Positions 17,570 to 26,595 of a stretch of DNA of 64,000 nt are shown here, piece after piece. Under the pieces are notes generated by a model, which worked only from the letters and a program-made list of their open reading frames with translations, did not search any database and was not told the DNA's origin. The translations under genes and the position numbers were made by a program. This stretch comes from Abditibacteriaceae bacterium (GTDB lineage: Bacteria; Armatimonadota; Abditibacteriia; Abditibacteriales; Abditibacteriaceae). Every line of letters begins with the position of its first letter. Position 1 is the first letter of the stretch. The stretch lies in the NCBI GenBank assembly GCA_019239895.1, contig JAFAZH010000005.1:124001-188000 (forward strand). Direction: 5' to 3'.

Positions 17570-18429
17570 GCGCGGTTACATCCCTTATTCCAGCGCAATC
17601 GGCTCCCATTATTGGTATTCGTGACAGCGGCGTCGGTGGCCTCACCGTAGCACGGCGCGTGCGCCAAGCCTTACCCAACGCCACCCTGCTTTACTTCGCC
17701 GATACGGCCCATGTACCCTACGGCGACCGACCGCCGCATGAAGTCCGTCACTTCGCGCTTTCCATCTCCCAATTTCTCATTGACCAGGGCGCACAAATCA
17801 TTGTTTTCGCGTGCAACACCAGCTCCGCTTATGCTTTAGACCAGGCACGCCACCGCTTTAATAACCCTATCGTGGGTATGATTGAGCCGGGTGCCCGCGC
17901 CGCCGTCGCTGCTTCATCAGGCGGCACCATCGGGGTTTTAGCCACTCAAGCCACAGTGGATAGCCAAGTCTATACTCGTTCTCTGGCACGACTAAAGCCT
18001 GGCACCCCATGTCTTGAAATCGGCTGCCCTGAGTTTGTGCCCCTCGTCGAGAGCGAACAGACGCACAGCCAGGCTGCCTATCGCGCCAGCCAGCATTATT
18101 TGCAGCCGTTGCTGGAAGCTAAGGCAGACACCATTATTCTCGGCTGCACGCACTATCCCCTGCTCTTACCCCTGCTCCGCGAAGTCGCGCCCCATGTCTG
18201 CTTTGTAGACCCTGCCGAAGCCGTCGCTGCCGAAGTCGGTGCTCTGGTGGATCAGCTTAATCCTCTAGCTTGCCCTAAAGCCGCCGCCGCGCCTGATGCA
18301 TTGCGCGACATCATTTACGTCAGTGGCCCACGCGATGGGGTGCAACACTGGTCTCAAAAGTTATTCCAAGAGTTAGCTCCCCAGCGCAGCTTAGAAATGC
18401 GCTCCGGCCCGGTTTTCGATGTGTCCTGA
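17566..18429 (+). CDS. murI: Glutamate racemase
   Basis: MurI converts L-glutamate to the D-glutamate used in peptidoglycan. The two-base mechanism residues are both present: Cys83 in FACNTSSAY and Cys194 in LGCTHYPLL. Asp20-Ser21 in RDSGVGGLTV and the VPYGDRP loop are also conserved. The length of 287 residues is slightly above average because of a polar N-terminus. The TTG start overlaps the GerMN stop (TTGA), and no in-frame ATG or GTG precedes the catalytic core, so the TTG start is well supported. A perfect hairpin repeat follows the stop. Confidence 0.95.
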   Translation: MSAVTSLIPAQSAPIIGIRDSGVGGLTVARRVRQALPNATLLYFADTAHVPYGDRPPHEVRHFALSISQFLIDQGAQIIVFACNTSSAYALDQARHRFNNPIVGMIEPGARAAVAASSGGTIGVLATQATVDSQVYTRSLARLKPGTPCLEIGCPEFVPLVESEQTHSQAAYRASQHYLQPLLEAKADTIILGCTHYPLLLPLLREVAPHVCFVDPAEAVAAEVGALVDQLNPLACPKAAAAPDALRDIIYVSGPRDGVQHWSQKLFQELAPQRSLEMRSGPVFDVS

Positions 18430-18433
18430 TTGT

Positions 18434-18502
18434 GTAGGCCAGACACTCTTGTCTGACTATTGAGATTATTCCCCCTCAGCCAGACAAGAGTGTCTGGCCT
18501 AC
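18434..18502. repeat. Intergenic hairpin repeat, family E, after murI
   Basis: Perfect 22-bp arms (18434-18455 and 18481-18502) begin GTAGGCCAGACACTCTTGTC. It may double as the murI terminator. Decayed relatives are at 12091-12131 and about 53079-53104. Confidence 0.8.
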
Positions 18503-18518
18503 AAGTTTGTTTTGCAGC

Positions 18519-18545
18519 CAGTTACAGGTTATCAGTTACAGGTTA
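18519..18545. repeat. Tandem 13-bp direct repeat upstream of rph
   Basis: CAGTTACAGGTTA occurs at 18519-18531 and again at 18533-18545, a 14-bp period, 59 bp before the rph start. It could be an operator or a slippage product. Confidence 0.6.
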
Positions 18546-18604
18546 AATGTCTTAAAATCGGGTAAAATAAAATGCCAACCATTATTCACCCCTAAGGAAA
18601 TGCC

Positions 18605-19345
18605 ATGCCCAGTCCGGAGACCACCCGCCGCGATGGACGCGCCCCGAATCAAATGCGCCCCGTCACCTTAACCCGCAGTTGGGCCAAACACGCCGAAGGC
18701 TCCTGCTTGGTGGAATTTGGCGATACAAAGGTGATCTGCACTGCCTCCATTGAAAACAGCGTGCCAGCCTTCATGCGCAACACCGGCTCTGGTTGGGTCA
18801 CGGCGGAATATGGCATGTTGCCGCGTTCTACGGGTAGCCGTAAGCAACGCGATTCCACACGCGGCAAGCCCGATGGTCGCACGATAGAAATTCAACGCTT
18901 GATTGGCCGCACCCTGCGCAGCGTCATTGACTTGCGGGCGGTGGGCGAGCGCACCATTACCCTTGACTGTGATGTTTTACAAGCCGATGGTGGCACCCGC
19001 ACCGCTGCCATTACCGGAGCCTGGGTTGCCCTCTGTGAAGCTCTCTGCGGCCTGCGGGATAAGGAAAAACTGCGCAAGCTGCCCCTGGAACATCATGTCA
19101 CAGCGGTTTCTGTCGGCATCGTGGGCAAGCAGGAAGTCCTGGATTTGCCGTATGAAGAAGATTCTCGTGCTGCGGTGGATATGAACGTAGTGATGACGGA
19201 AACGGGTCGCCTAATAGAAGTCCAGGCAGGTGGCGAAGGCCAAACCTTTAACCGCGAGCAACTCAACCGCCTGCTCGACCTGGCCCAGATCGGTATTGAT
19301 TATTTAGTGCCCTTGCAGCAAGAAGCTGTTAAAGATATTCTTTAA
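18605..19345 (+). CDS. rph: Ribonuclease PH
   Basis: RNase PH is a phosphate-dependent 3' exonuclease that trims tRNA precursors as a hexameric ring. The 246-residue protein shows [13 protein letters not shown] at the N-terminus, TEYG-like [12 protein letters not shown], the RNA/phosphate-binding [19 protein letters not shown], and [36 protein letters not shown] and [14 protein letters not shown] close the domain. AAGGA lies upstream of the ATG. The gene precedes rdgB, as in Bacillus, separated by a 135-bp palindrome-rich repeat. Confidence 0.96.
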   Translation: MPSPETTRRDGRAPNQMRPVTLTRSWAKHAEGSCLVEFGDTKVICTASIENSVPAFMRNTGSGWVTAEYGMLPRSTGSRKQRDSTRGKPDGRTIEIQRLIGRTLRSVIDLRAVGERTITLDCDVLQADGGTRTAAITGAWVALCEALCGLRDKEKLRKLPLEHHVTAVSVGIVGKQEVLDLPYEEDSRAAVDMNVVMTETGRLIEVQAGGEGQTFNREQLNRLLDLAQIGIDYLVPLQQEAVKDIL

Positions 19346-19370
19346 GAGATATTTCGTACAATTTAGGAAA

Positions 19371-19505
19371 CCCCGATTGAAATCGGGGGCTGCGAGACAA
19401 AACCCACCGGCGTGGGTTCACGTTAAGCTCGATAATCATAGAGGGCATCTCGAGTCCGCGTAGGCGGATTTCGTTTTGCAGCCCCCGATTTCAATCGGGG
19501 GGCTG
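19371..19505. repeat. Modular palindrome repeat, family G, between rph and rdgB
   Basis: Four small palindromes in a row: CCCCGATTGAAATCGGGG, ACCCACCGGCGTGGGTT, GTCCGCGTAGGCGGATT and CCCCGATTTCAATCGGGG. The first and last also pair with each other as long-range arms that include GCTGC/GCAGC. A shorter copy is at 62341-62424. The last palindrome ends about 18 bp before the rdgB start. Confidence 0.85.
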
Positions 19506-19521
19506 CTTAGAATTTCAACCT

Positions 19522-20190
19522 ATGGTTCACACTCTACTTATCGCCACCGCTAACCCGCACAAGCTCCATGAAATTACCTCTCTGTTAAGTGATCTGTCCA
19601 CTATAAAGCTCGTTTCATTGCGCGATTTCCCAGACTTGGAAATGCCTCCCGAAGACGGCCTGACCATGCGCGATAATGCGCGGATTAAAGCCGACTACTG
19701 CGCACAAGCTACGGGGTTAGTCGCCTTAGCCGATGACTCTGGCATTGAAGTGGATGCCTTGGGTGGTGCTCCCGGCGTTCACAGTGCCCGTTGGGTTGAG
19801 GGCACGGATGCCGACCGCACCAATGCCCTGTTGGAAAAGCTGCGAGAGGTGCCACCAGAGCAGCGCACGGCGCGTTATAGGTGCGTTATATGCGTAGCAA
19901 AAGTCGCAGCGCCAGCCGGACAATCTGTGAAAAGGGGGACTACACTGCACCGCATGGAAACCGAAGCCACTTGCGAAGGCCGCATCACCGATGACTGGCG
20001 CGGCGAAAATGGTTTTGGCTATGATCCCGTTTTTGAGCTAACACCTGCCACGGGCGCACCGGGGCAATGGGTTGGCCACACTCTGGCAGAAGCGCCACCA
20101 GAAATCAAAGCTCAAATTTCACATCGCGCCCGCGCCATAGCTGCCATCAAGCCGAACTTACAAAGGTTGTTCGATACCGACACGCCATAG
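19522..20190 (+). CDS. rdgB: Non-canonical purine NTP pyrophosphatase (RdgB/HAM1)
   Basis: The enzyme hydrolyses dITP, ITP and XTP to monophosphates and so keeps damaged purines out of DNA and RNA. The 222-residue protein has the family signature set: ATANPHKLHEI, the catalytic DDSGIEVDALGGAPGVHSAR, GYDPVF, and the C-terminal SHRARA. There is an insertion-like stretch (AAPAGQSVKRGTTLHRME, about 130-147) in the middle. No convincing Shine-Dalgarno sequence precedes the ATG; the repeat ends just upstream. Order after rph matches Bacillus. Confidence 0.94.
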   Translation: MVHTLLIATANPHKLHEITSLLSDLSTIKLVSLRDFPDLEMPPEDGLTMRDNARIKADYCAQATGLVALADDSGIEVDALGGAPGVHSARWVEGTDADRTNALLEKLREVPPEQRTARYRCVICVAKVAAPAGQSVKRGTTLHRMETEATCEGRITDDWRGENGFGYDPVFELTPATGAPGQWVGHTLAEAPPEIKAQISHRARAIAAIKPNLQRLFDTDTP

Positions 20191-20290
20191 CCTTAAGACC
20201 CATTTGGAACAGAGGAGTTCAAGCTTCGTCTAAATACCTGTTCCTGAGTTCGTTTTACATCCGTAAGCGCACTGTAACTTAAAGGACAAA

Positions 20291-20587
20291 ATGAGGGCAC
20301 AATCTATGTGGGGTGACAATTACTTCCCCTTATCCATATTGCACATGAAGGACAGTTATGTGGCCGAGATTGCCTGGCGCGATGGCAAGCTCTATTTCGC
20401 CTGCCGTCCCGCCAGCGACTTACAGTTTTCCTGTGAAGACAATGCAGTTGAGGTCGGCACCGTCGAAGATGCGCCACAGCATGACACCCGCCTGCTCGAA
20501 AGCGCCACGGCGGACAGTCTCTACATCCTGAGCGGCCATCGCACCTTCGTCTCTCGCACACGCGGCCAAAGCTGGGAAGAGTTTTAA
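20291..20587 (+). CDS. Hypothetical protein of 98 residues
   Basis: AAAGGA sits four bases before the ATG and the frame ends with a TAA shortly before a terminator, which supports a real gene. The product is soluble and acidic, with no Cys pairs beyond two isolated Cys and no signal peptide. The sequence has alternating beta-type segments (YVAEIAWRDGKLYFACRP, DSLYILSGHRTFVSRTRG). No family was recognised. It could be co-transcribed with rdgB. An overlapping minus-strand frame is longer but lacks coding features. Confidence 0.6.
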   Translation: MRAQSMWGDNYFPLSILHMKDSYVAEIAWRDGKLYFACRPASDLQFSCEDNAVEVGTVEDAPQHDTRLLESATADSLYILSGHRTFVSRTRGQSWEEF

Positions 20588-20622
20588 ACTGGTGGCTTAA
20601 CACTGCGGAAGGCTGATTATAC

Positions 20623-20668
20623 AAACGCAAGCACTCGTCCCGTTTAACAGGGGTGGGTGCTTGCGTTT
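20623..20668 (+). terminator. Rho-independent terminator after the 98-residue gene
   Basis: The 12-bp stem AAACGCAAGCAC/GTGCTTGCGTTT is followed by TTAG, and the loop holds a second CCC/GGGG pairing. Confidence 0.75.
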
Positions 20669-20703
20669 TAGTGGATAAACCTTCATCAAAAGGCACAAAA
20701 CCA

Positions 20704-21558
20704 ATGAACAACTTAGCCATTACACCAGAAGAATGCTCCCAGGGCCAGTTAACGCCACAGCACTTTGAGACGGCGATTACCGCCCTACGCAACGATGGTT
20801 ATGTCATTCTCAACAATGTTGTAGACTGCTCTCACTTGCAAACGCTACGGGAGAGGATGCTGGCGGACGTGGCAAGCATCTTAGCGCGTGAAGATGCTCC
20901 CTTCAATTTCAATACGGGCAATGTGCAGCAAGACCCGCCACCATTTCCGCCTTATCTCTTTCGGGATGTGCTGCTCAACGACTTGGTGATTAGCCTGACC
21001 AGGGCCATCCTGGGGCCAGGTGTAAAGAACAGCTATTATAGCGGCAATACGGCTCTACCTGGTGGCAAGCGTCAACCGGTGCATCCTGACGTAGCGCAAC
21101 TCTGGCCCGACTTAGAGCAGCCTACTCCCGCTTTTGGCCTCGTCGTCAATGTTCCCGTTGTAGATATGGATGCCCAGAACGGCAGCACCGAAATCTGGCC
21201 CGGCACGCATCTCGACCCAACTTGCTCCATCCATGAAGGCTCACAGCGTATTCCCCAAACCATTCTGGAACCACGCCGTGCTATCTATCCACCGATTCAG
21301 CCCACCGTGCCCGCTGGCAGCGTCGTGATTCGAGACATTCGCCTCTGGCACGCCGGAATGCCCAACCACACCGACCAGCCACGCCCCATGATTGCCATGA
21401 TCCACTGGTGCAGTTGGTGGGCGAATGATGAACCGATTAGCTTCCCCAAAGGCACTGAAGAGTTCTTCACCCACCCCATTTTGAAAACCAATGCTCGTTT
21501 TGTGGAAGGAGATATCAACTATCTCCTTCATAACAAAGCCTACGATTTACAGAAGTAA
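20704..21558 (+). CDS. Phytanoyl-CoA dioxygenase (PhyH) family protein
   Basis: A 284-residue Fe(II)/2-oxoglutarate oxygenase-like protein. The metal triad is visible: His127 and Asp129 in PVHPDVAQLW and His216 in RLWHAGMPNHT. The following Arg in QPRPM is the likely 2-oxoglutarate contact. NGSTEIWPGTHL is the typical PhyH block between them. The start at 20704 was preferred because the upstream in-frame start lies within the preceding terminator. The substrate cannot be told; family members act on lipids, antibiotics, osmolytes and alkaloids. There is no biosynthetic neighbourhood. Confidence 0.85.
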   Translation: MNNLAITPEECSQGQLTPQHFETAITALRNDGYVILNNVVDCSHLQTLRERMLADVASILAREDAPFNFNTGNVQQDPPPFPPYLFRDVLLNDLVISLTRAILGPGVKNSYYSGNTALPGGKRQPVHPDVAQLWPDLEQPTPAFGLVVNVPVVDMDAQNGSTEIWPGTHLDPTCSIHEGSQRIPQTILEPRRAIYPPIQPTVPAGSVVIRDIRLWHAGMPNHTDQPRPMIAMIHWCSWWANDEPISFPKGTEEFFTHPILKTNARFVEGDINYLLHNKAYDLQK

Positions 21559-21684
21559 GCAGGGTCACGGTAATACAGACAAAGTGGAACCTGTTGTGCC
21601 CTGTTGGACAATGGCGGTTGTTGAGCTATTTAAATAGCAGTTTTTACACGAAACTGAAATAACTCTTGGTAGACACTTATGAAA

Positions 21685-23037
21685 CTACGGTTTAGCCAAT
21701 CCCCAAGGAACTATTTCTGTTACACCTTTTATGAGGTCGCGCCGTAAGCGGTTAACATAGGTTCCCTGATAGCCCAGTATGTACAAAAGGGATAATTCTA
21801 TATAGCTGAGAGCTACTTGTAACATTTGGAACTTAGCGAGCCAAGAGAAGCGCAACGACTTTGTTTGATTTTTCGGAGTAACGTGGACAAACGTGTTCCG
21901 CATATCAACAAGCGCATAAGGCCCGGTTTTCCAATTTTCGGCCTTCGCTATGACTCCTAATTCTGTTAAATGTGCTGGAATTTCTACAGGAATTTTCATT
22001 ATTGACAGAGTGAGCCGAATTCTTTCTGCCGCTGGCAATTTCTCATACCCGTCAGGGCTAAGATATCCATTTTCAATAAGAAATGATGCAGCTAACATCT
22101 CTATAGCAACTTGAGCCAAGATAATGGATCCTTCAATTCCTCCTGCATTAGTGTTGCTCTCTGTGTAATAGTGAATTGATAGCTTTAAAGTTTCAGTCCA
22201 TGCAGGATTCCTCCATAACTTTAAGAAGCCAGAAAGACTCTGTTCAAGATTGCGATTCACGTATTGGCGATCACTAAACCAAGATTGTGCGCCCTGCATA
22301 GAACTTGACCTCAGTACCCGCCAATCTTCCCATACCCTTTTTCCATTAGGATCGAAGCCTACTGGCAGAATAGGAGGAGAAAAGAATCCTCTCGCAAAAG
22401 AAAAGAACCGCAGTAACTCGTCTATTAGTTCACTAACCTGTGCAGCATCAAATGTGGAGCCATCAACTTTTTCTAACTTTGCTGCATGAGTTATGACATA
22501 TCCTGTCTCATTGTTAACAGCATCTATCAGATCGTCAAAGTTTTCTACAGTATCTATAATGAGACGCCATCCCTCTGCTTCTGCGCTTGCGCGACCTAAC
22601 CGCGATCTTGATTCTGTGGTTATGCCACTTCCCATTAATTCATGAAAATTTACTAAGTGGAATATCACATAGGTTAAATCTGACCTAAGATCCACATAGC
22701 TTTTGGCTCTCACTCGTCCAATGACTTTCTGCGCCGAAACATCACTCGCCACTATTTCTATTGTTCCCCCAAACGCAACCTGCACGTTCATAGAAAAATC
22801 TCGGAGGTGCAAAATAGCATCATGGTAACTACAATCAAAAAACTCTCGGTGATTTATATGCAGATCATTACTGTATAGATGAACCCTTGGAGATGGCAGC
22901 CATTCAAACTTTATGGATGCATGTCCAGTTTGAATTTGACCCTCTAATTCAAGTTTTGCAGGCCCATCATAAAGGTCTATTACATCGTTGGGCTTGGCTG
23001 TGCGATAGACAGGAGTTATTTCAGGAATGGTGATCAT
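21685..23037 (-). CDS. HEPN-like protein, possible ApeA-type defence effector
   Basis: The 450-residue protein has a beta-rich N-terminal half (about 1-200) and an all-helical C-terminal third. In that third RNTFVH at residues 380-385 matches the Rx4H active-site motif of HEPN ribonucleases, embedded between helices (ILAQVAIEMLAASFLIENG before it, FQMLQVALSYIELSLLYILG after it). This architecture resembles ApeA abortive-infection proteins. That is a motif-level inference; no family was recognised with certainty. The gene is visibly more AT-rich than its neighbours and lies 106 bp downstream of the nuclease-like gene on the same strand, suggesting horizontal acquisition as a pair. Confidence 0.55.
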   Translation of the reverse strand: MITIPEITPVYRTAKPNDVIDLYDGPAKLELEGQIQTGHASIKFEWLPSPRVHLYSNDLHINHREFFDCSYHDAILHLRDFSMNVQVAFGGTIEIVASDVSAQKVIGRVRAKSYVDLRSDLTYVIFHLVNFHELMGSGITTESRSRLGRASAEAEGWRLIIDTVENFDDLIDAVNNETGYVITHAAKLEKVDGSTFDAAQVSELIDELLRFFSFARGFFSPPILPVGFDPNGKRVWEDWRVLRSSSMQGAQSWFSDRQYVNRNLEQSLSGFLKLWRNPAWTETLKLSIHYYTESNTNAGGIEGSIILAQVAIEMLAASFLIENGYLSPDGYEKLPAAERIRLTLSIMKIPVEIPAHLTELGVIAKAENWKTGPYALVDMRNTFVHVTPKNQTKSLRFSWLAKFQMLQVALSYIELSLLYILGYQGTYVNRLRRDLIKGVTEIVPWGLAKP

Positions 23038-23143
23038 TTTGTGCCTGTAACTTCAATTTTGAAATATCCCAGCGCGTTCCAAAAGCCTGAGAGGATAGCA
23101 TAGCATGGACATAACTAACTCTCACTCACGAGAATAGGTTCGT

Positions 23144-24139
23144 TTATAATACTATAGAATCAACTCTCGTCTCTACCCCGTCGGGGGAAATAATCCTCAT
23201 ATCCACATCAATTTGAGAAAGACTCAATTCTAATGGCTTATAATCATCCGTCAAATAATGAAACGTCGTGTTTAGTCTCTCTATCCCTGCTTCGTGGTCA
23301 GACTCACGTCGTGCAACGGCGAGAATCTTAAAGCTACGCCACTTAGTCTTAATACTACACATACCTGTAAATAGGGTCGGTTCAGTGGATTCAGGCTCCA
23401 TGTAGGAATTAAGTAAAATTTTGGCGGACACAAGTTGCTTCTCCAAGGTATAAACAGCTTCAATCCGGGTCCAAGTCACTTCCTTGCCGCCAGCTATGCC
23501 ATGAAACGATCCATTGATGCAGATGGGAAGTTCTATATAGTCCGGTAACTGAGAGTCATCGTGTGTCTTCAAAAACTCATTGATATAGGGTTCAAAAAGA
23601 GTGCCTAGTGGTAGAAGGTCGTCACTGTGGGGCTGCTTAAGAATCGGTGTGCCAAAAGTCAGTGGCACGTCTGGCATGTGAGACGGGTTTTCCACATAAC
23701 CGTAGCTTTCCTTTACATCAGTATGGTAATCTATGAAATGAAGAGTTATAGTGTGAAACTTCCACAACATATCCATCTCACTGGAATCTTTGAGCGTGCG
23801 CAGATCAATATCAAGCTTTTTAGCTATAGGTATGGCCTCTGGCGTAAATCCCGTAGTGGACACAGCAATCATCTTGTGTGGCCCTAATAATTGCTTCTTA
23901 CCCGAAATTTGCGTTAGCCAGGGGATACTCTGCGGGCCATCTTGCGGTCTATCCCGGCATTCAATACCAATAAAGATTTCAGAGGAGCCAAATTTACCCC
24001 TCAAAGTCACATCAATTTCACCAATGCACTTGCCATTCTGATAGAACCGTTCGGGAGACGTGACAGTAATGCCTTGAGGTGCAAGTGACTTTTCCAAGTG
24101 CTGAACTAAAACTTCTAAGAATCTTCCTGCTGTTGGCAT
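23144..24139 (-). CDS. Restriction-endonuclease-like (PD-(D/E)xK, Mrr-type) protein
   Basis: The 331-residue protein opens with an Mrr-like nuclease pattern: FLEVLVQHLEKSL helix, then GEIDVTL with Asp43, then IGIECRDR with Glu60 and Arg62. This gives D-x16-E-x-R, an ExR variant of the usual ExK. It is followed by KMIAVSTTGFTPEAIPIAKKLDIDL, the strand-helix pair typical of Mrr-like folds (VTN-type segment and A-x3-A helix). The C-terminal 180 residues are beta-rich and unrecognised. The gene is AT-rich and the first of a two-gene minus-strand unit with the HEPN-like protein. Nuclease activity is an inference; the Lys to Arg change could weaken it. Confidence 0.6.
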   Translation of the reverse strand: MPTAGRFLEVLVQHLEKSLAPQGITVTSPERFYQNGKCIGEIDVTLRGKFGSSEIFIGIECRDRPQDGPQSIPWLTQISGKKQLLGPHKMIAVSTTGFTPEAIPIAKKLDIDLRTLKDSSEMDMLWKFHTITLHFIDYHTDVKESYGYVENPSHMPDVPLTFGTPILKQPHSDDLLPLGTLFEPYINEFLKTHDDSQLPDYIELPICINGSFHGIAGGKEVTWTRIEAVYTLEKQLVSAKILLNSYMEPESTEPTLFTGMCSIKTKWRSFKILAVARRESDHEAGIERLNTTFHYLTDDYKPLELSLSQIDVDMRIISPDGVETRVDSIVL

Positions 24140-24294
24140 AATGATTTTGAGTAGTGATAATCTTATTTTACCTTGTAGACATCAAGTTCTAATTATCATC
24201 CTAACCTGCCTCGTACTCGCCAAGCAATCCCTGAAGTACAAATGTCTGTTCTTCATAATACGCTATTATTTCCCTACCCCCGACATCTCCACAA

Positions 24295-24334
24295 AATAAA
24301 ACGCCGCTCCAATTTTGGAGCGGCGTTTTATTTA
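24295..24334 (-). terminator. Rho-independent terminator after fusA
   Basis: A perfect 17-bp stem (24295-24311 and 24318-24334) with a 6-nt loop has AAATAAAA/TTTTATTT ends, so it can work on both strands. It lies 13 bp past the fusA stop. Confidence 0.85.
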
Positions 24335-24347
24335 TCTGACACACCAA

Positions 24348-26471
24348 TTACTTGCGAGCGCCAGCGGGTTCTTTGCCCTTGTTGAGAATCTCTTCCGAGA
24401 CGCTGCTGGGCACTGGCTCGTAGTGCGACGGTTCCATCGAGTAGGTGGCGCGGCCTTGCGACATGGAGCGCATGGCAGTGGCGTAGCCGAAGACTTCGGC
24501 CAACGGCACGAGGGCACGCACGACCTGGGTGCCGCCTTTATCGGGGCGCATCTCGGTGATGCGGCCACGGCGCGAACTCAGGTCGCCGATGATGTCACCC
24601 ATATACTGCTCCGGGGTCACGACTTCCATCGCCATAATCGGCTCCAGGATGACTGGCTTGGCCTTGCGGCACGCTTCGATCAAGCCAGCGACACCGGCGA
24701 TGCGGAAGGTCATTTCGTTGGAGTCCACATCGTGGTAGGAACCGCCAACCAACTCGGCTCGCACATCCACGAGGGGATAGCCCGCGAGAACGCCACGATC
24801 CATCGCCTCACGGCAACCGGCTTCGACGGCCTTCCAATACTCACGCGGCACCACGCCACCGACGACTTTGGACTCGAACTCGAAGGTCTTGTTCTTGTTC
24901 TCGTCGGTCTTCTCTAATGGCATGACGTTCAAGGTGATGTGGGCGTATTGGCCGGAACCACCCGTCTGCTTGACGTGCTTATAGTCAACGTTATCCACCC
25001 GCTTGGTAATCGTCTCACGATAGGCGACCTGCGGACGGCCAATATTGGCTTCCACTGCAAACTCGCGTTTCATGCGATCCACCATGATTTCAAGGTGCAA
25101 CTCGCCCATGCCGCCGATGATGGTCTGTGCCGTTTCCTCATCCGTGCGAACGCGGAAAGTGGGGTCTTCCGTCGCCAGTTTGGTAAGGGCATCGGTCAAC
25201 TTATCCTCATCCGATTTCGACTTCGGCTCGATCGCCTGGAAGATAACCGGCTCGGCGAATGAGATATTCTCCAACAAAATCGGCTTGGTTTCATCACACA
25301 TGGTGTCGCCAGTCACGGTTGAATCCAGACCAACGGCAGCGCAAATGTCGCCCGCTTCCACGCGATCCACGTCTTCCTGTTTATTGGCGTGCATCCGCAA
25401 GATACGAGAAACGCGCTCGCGCTTATTCTTGCCGGGGTTCATGATATAAGAACCCTTGTTGAGTGCGCCAGAATAGACGCGGAAATAAGTCAGGCGTCCA
25501 AACTTGTTGCTCATAATCTTAAAAGCTAAGGCCGCAAACGGCTCATCCGGCGAAGCCTGGCGGGTGATGCTTTCGCCACTGTCAGGATCAAGACCAACGA
25601 CCGAAGGCACATCTAAGGGCGAGGGCAGATAAGCGCAGATGGCGTCTAACATCGGCTGCACACCTTTGTTCTTATAAGACGAGCCACAGATAACTGGACA
25701 GATGTCATTTTTAATCGTGGCGCGACGAATAGCCCCAATGATCTCTTCTTCGGTCAACTCTTGACCCTCGAAGAACTTCTCCATCAAAGCTTCATCGCTC
25801 TCCGCCGCGACTTCGACCAGCGCCGCGCGATGCTCTTCGGCTTTGGCTTGCAGATCAGCCGGAATGTCTACCATGTCAAACGTGCTACCCAGCTTATCAT
25901 TATCGGTATAGAAGACGCCCTTCATCTTCACCAGGTCAACAACACCCTTGAAGTCGCCTTCCGCGCCAATCGGAATCTGCAAGGCTACGGCCTTAGCTCC
26001 TAAACGCTCTTTAATCTGGTCGAATACTTCATAGAAGTTCGCGCCATCACGATCCATCTTGTTGATATAAGCGATACGCGGTACACCATAGCGGTTGGCC
26101 TGACGCCATACCGTTTCGGATTGGGGCTGAACGCCGCCCACCGCGCAGAAGACAGCGACCACGCCATCTAAGACCCGGAGGCTGCGCTCGACTTCCACTG
26201 TGAAGTCAACGTGGCCAGGGGTATCAATAATGTTGATGCGGTGGCTGGTGCCTTCATAGACCCACTCGCAAGTCGTGGCTGCGCTGGTGATGGTGATGCC
26301 GCGCTCCTGTTCCTGGGCCATCCAGTCCATTGTGGCAGCGCCTTCATGGACTTCACCAATGCGGTGAATACGCCCAGCATAGAACAGAATACGTTCTGTT
26401 GTGGTGGTCTTACCTGCGTCAATGTGTGCTGCAATCCCAATATTCCGTGTTAATGCTAAATTGTTAGCCAC
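24348..26471 (-). CDS. fusA: Elongation factor G
   Basis: EF-G drives translocation of tRNA and mRNA on the ribosome using GTP. The 707-residue protein has G1 [14 protein letters not shown]2 region [12 protein letters not shown]3 DTPGHVDFT and G4 NKMDR, followed by domains II-V of normal length with [17 protein letters not shown] in domain IV/V. The start is GTG with GGGAG upstream. It is the last gene of the rpsL-rpsG-fusA string; tuf does not follow, so the str operon is cut short here. A strong hairpin lies between rpsG and fusA. Confidence 0.97.
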   Translation of the reverse strand: MANNLALTRNIGIAAHIDAGKTTTTERILFYAGRIHRIGEVHEGAATMDWMAQEQERGITITSAATTCEWVYEGTSHRINIIDTPGHVDFTVEVERSLRVLDGVVAVFCAVGGVQPQSETVWRQANRYGVPRIAYINKMDRDGANFYEVFDQIKERLGAKAVALQIPIGAEGDFKGVVDLVKMKGVFYTDNDKLGSTFDMVDIPADLQAKAEEHRAALVEVAAESDEALMEKFFEGQELTEEEIIGAIRRATIKNDICPVICGSSYKNKGVQPMLDAICAYLPSPLDVPSVVGLDPDSGESITRQASPDEPFAALAFKIMSNKFGRLTYFRVYSGALNKGSYIMNPGKNKRERVSRILRMHANKQEDVDRVEAGDICAAVGLDSTVTGDTMCDETKPILLENISFAEPVIFQAIEPKSKSDEDKLTDALTKLATEDPTFRVRTDEETAQTIIGGMGELHLEIMVDRMKREFAVEANIGRPQVAYRETITKRVDNVDYKHVKQTGGSGQYAHITLNVMPLEKTDENKNKTFEFESKVVGGVVPREYWKAVEAGCREAMDRGVLAGYPLVDVRAELVGGSYHDVDSNEMTFRIAGVAGLIEACRKAKPVILEPIMAMEVVTPEQYMGDIIGDLSSRRGRITEMRPDKGGTQVVRALVPLAEVFGYATAMRSMSQGRATYSMEPSHYEPVPSSVSEEILNKGKEPAGARK

Positions 26472-26595
26472 TTCTAAACTCCCTTCGACGTGGTCGTATA
26501 TCTCACTGAAAGTATCGGTTTAACGCTATTCCAACGTCGTTTTAATCGTGTTTGTTCAATAAATGTGCGAAAATACCTATATCTATACGCCTAAA

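Noticed and set aside
19371..19505. CRISPR-like array from regularly spaced palindromes
   Set aside because: The palindromes differ in sequence, have no equal-length unique spacers, and no cas genes are present in the window.
20304..20792. A 162-codon minus-strand frame overlapping the 98-residue gene
   Set aside because: Arg/Cys/His-rich composition, no ribosome binding site, and it crosses a strong terminator; the plus-strand gene has a proper start signal.
24315..24917. A 200-codon plus-strand frame opposite fusA
   Set aside because: It is antisense to the highly conserved EF-G C-terminal domain and has the His/Ala-rich composition typical of shadow frames.
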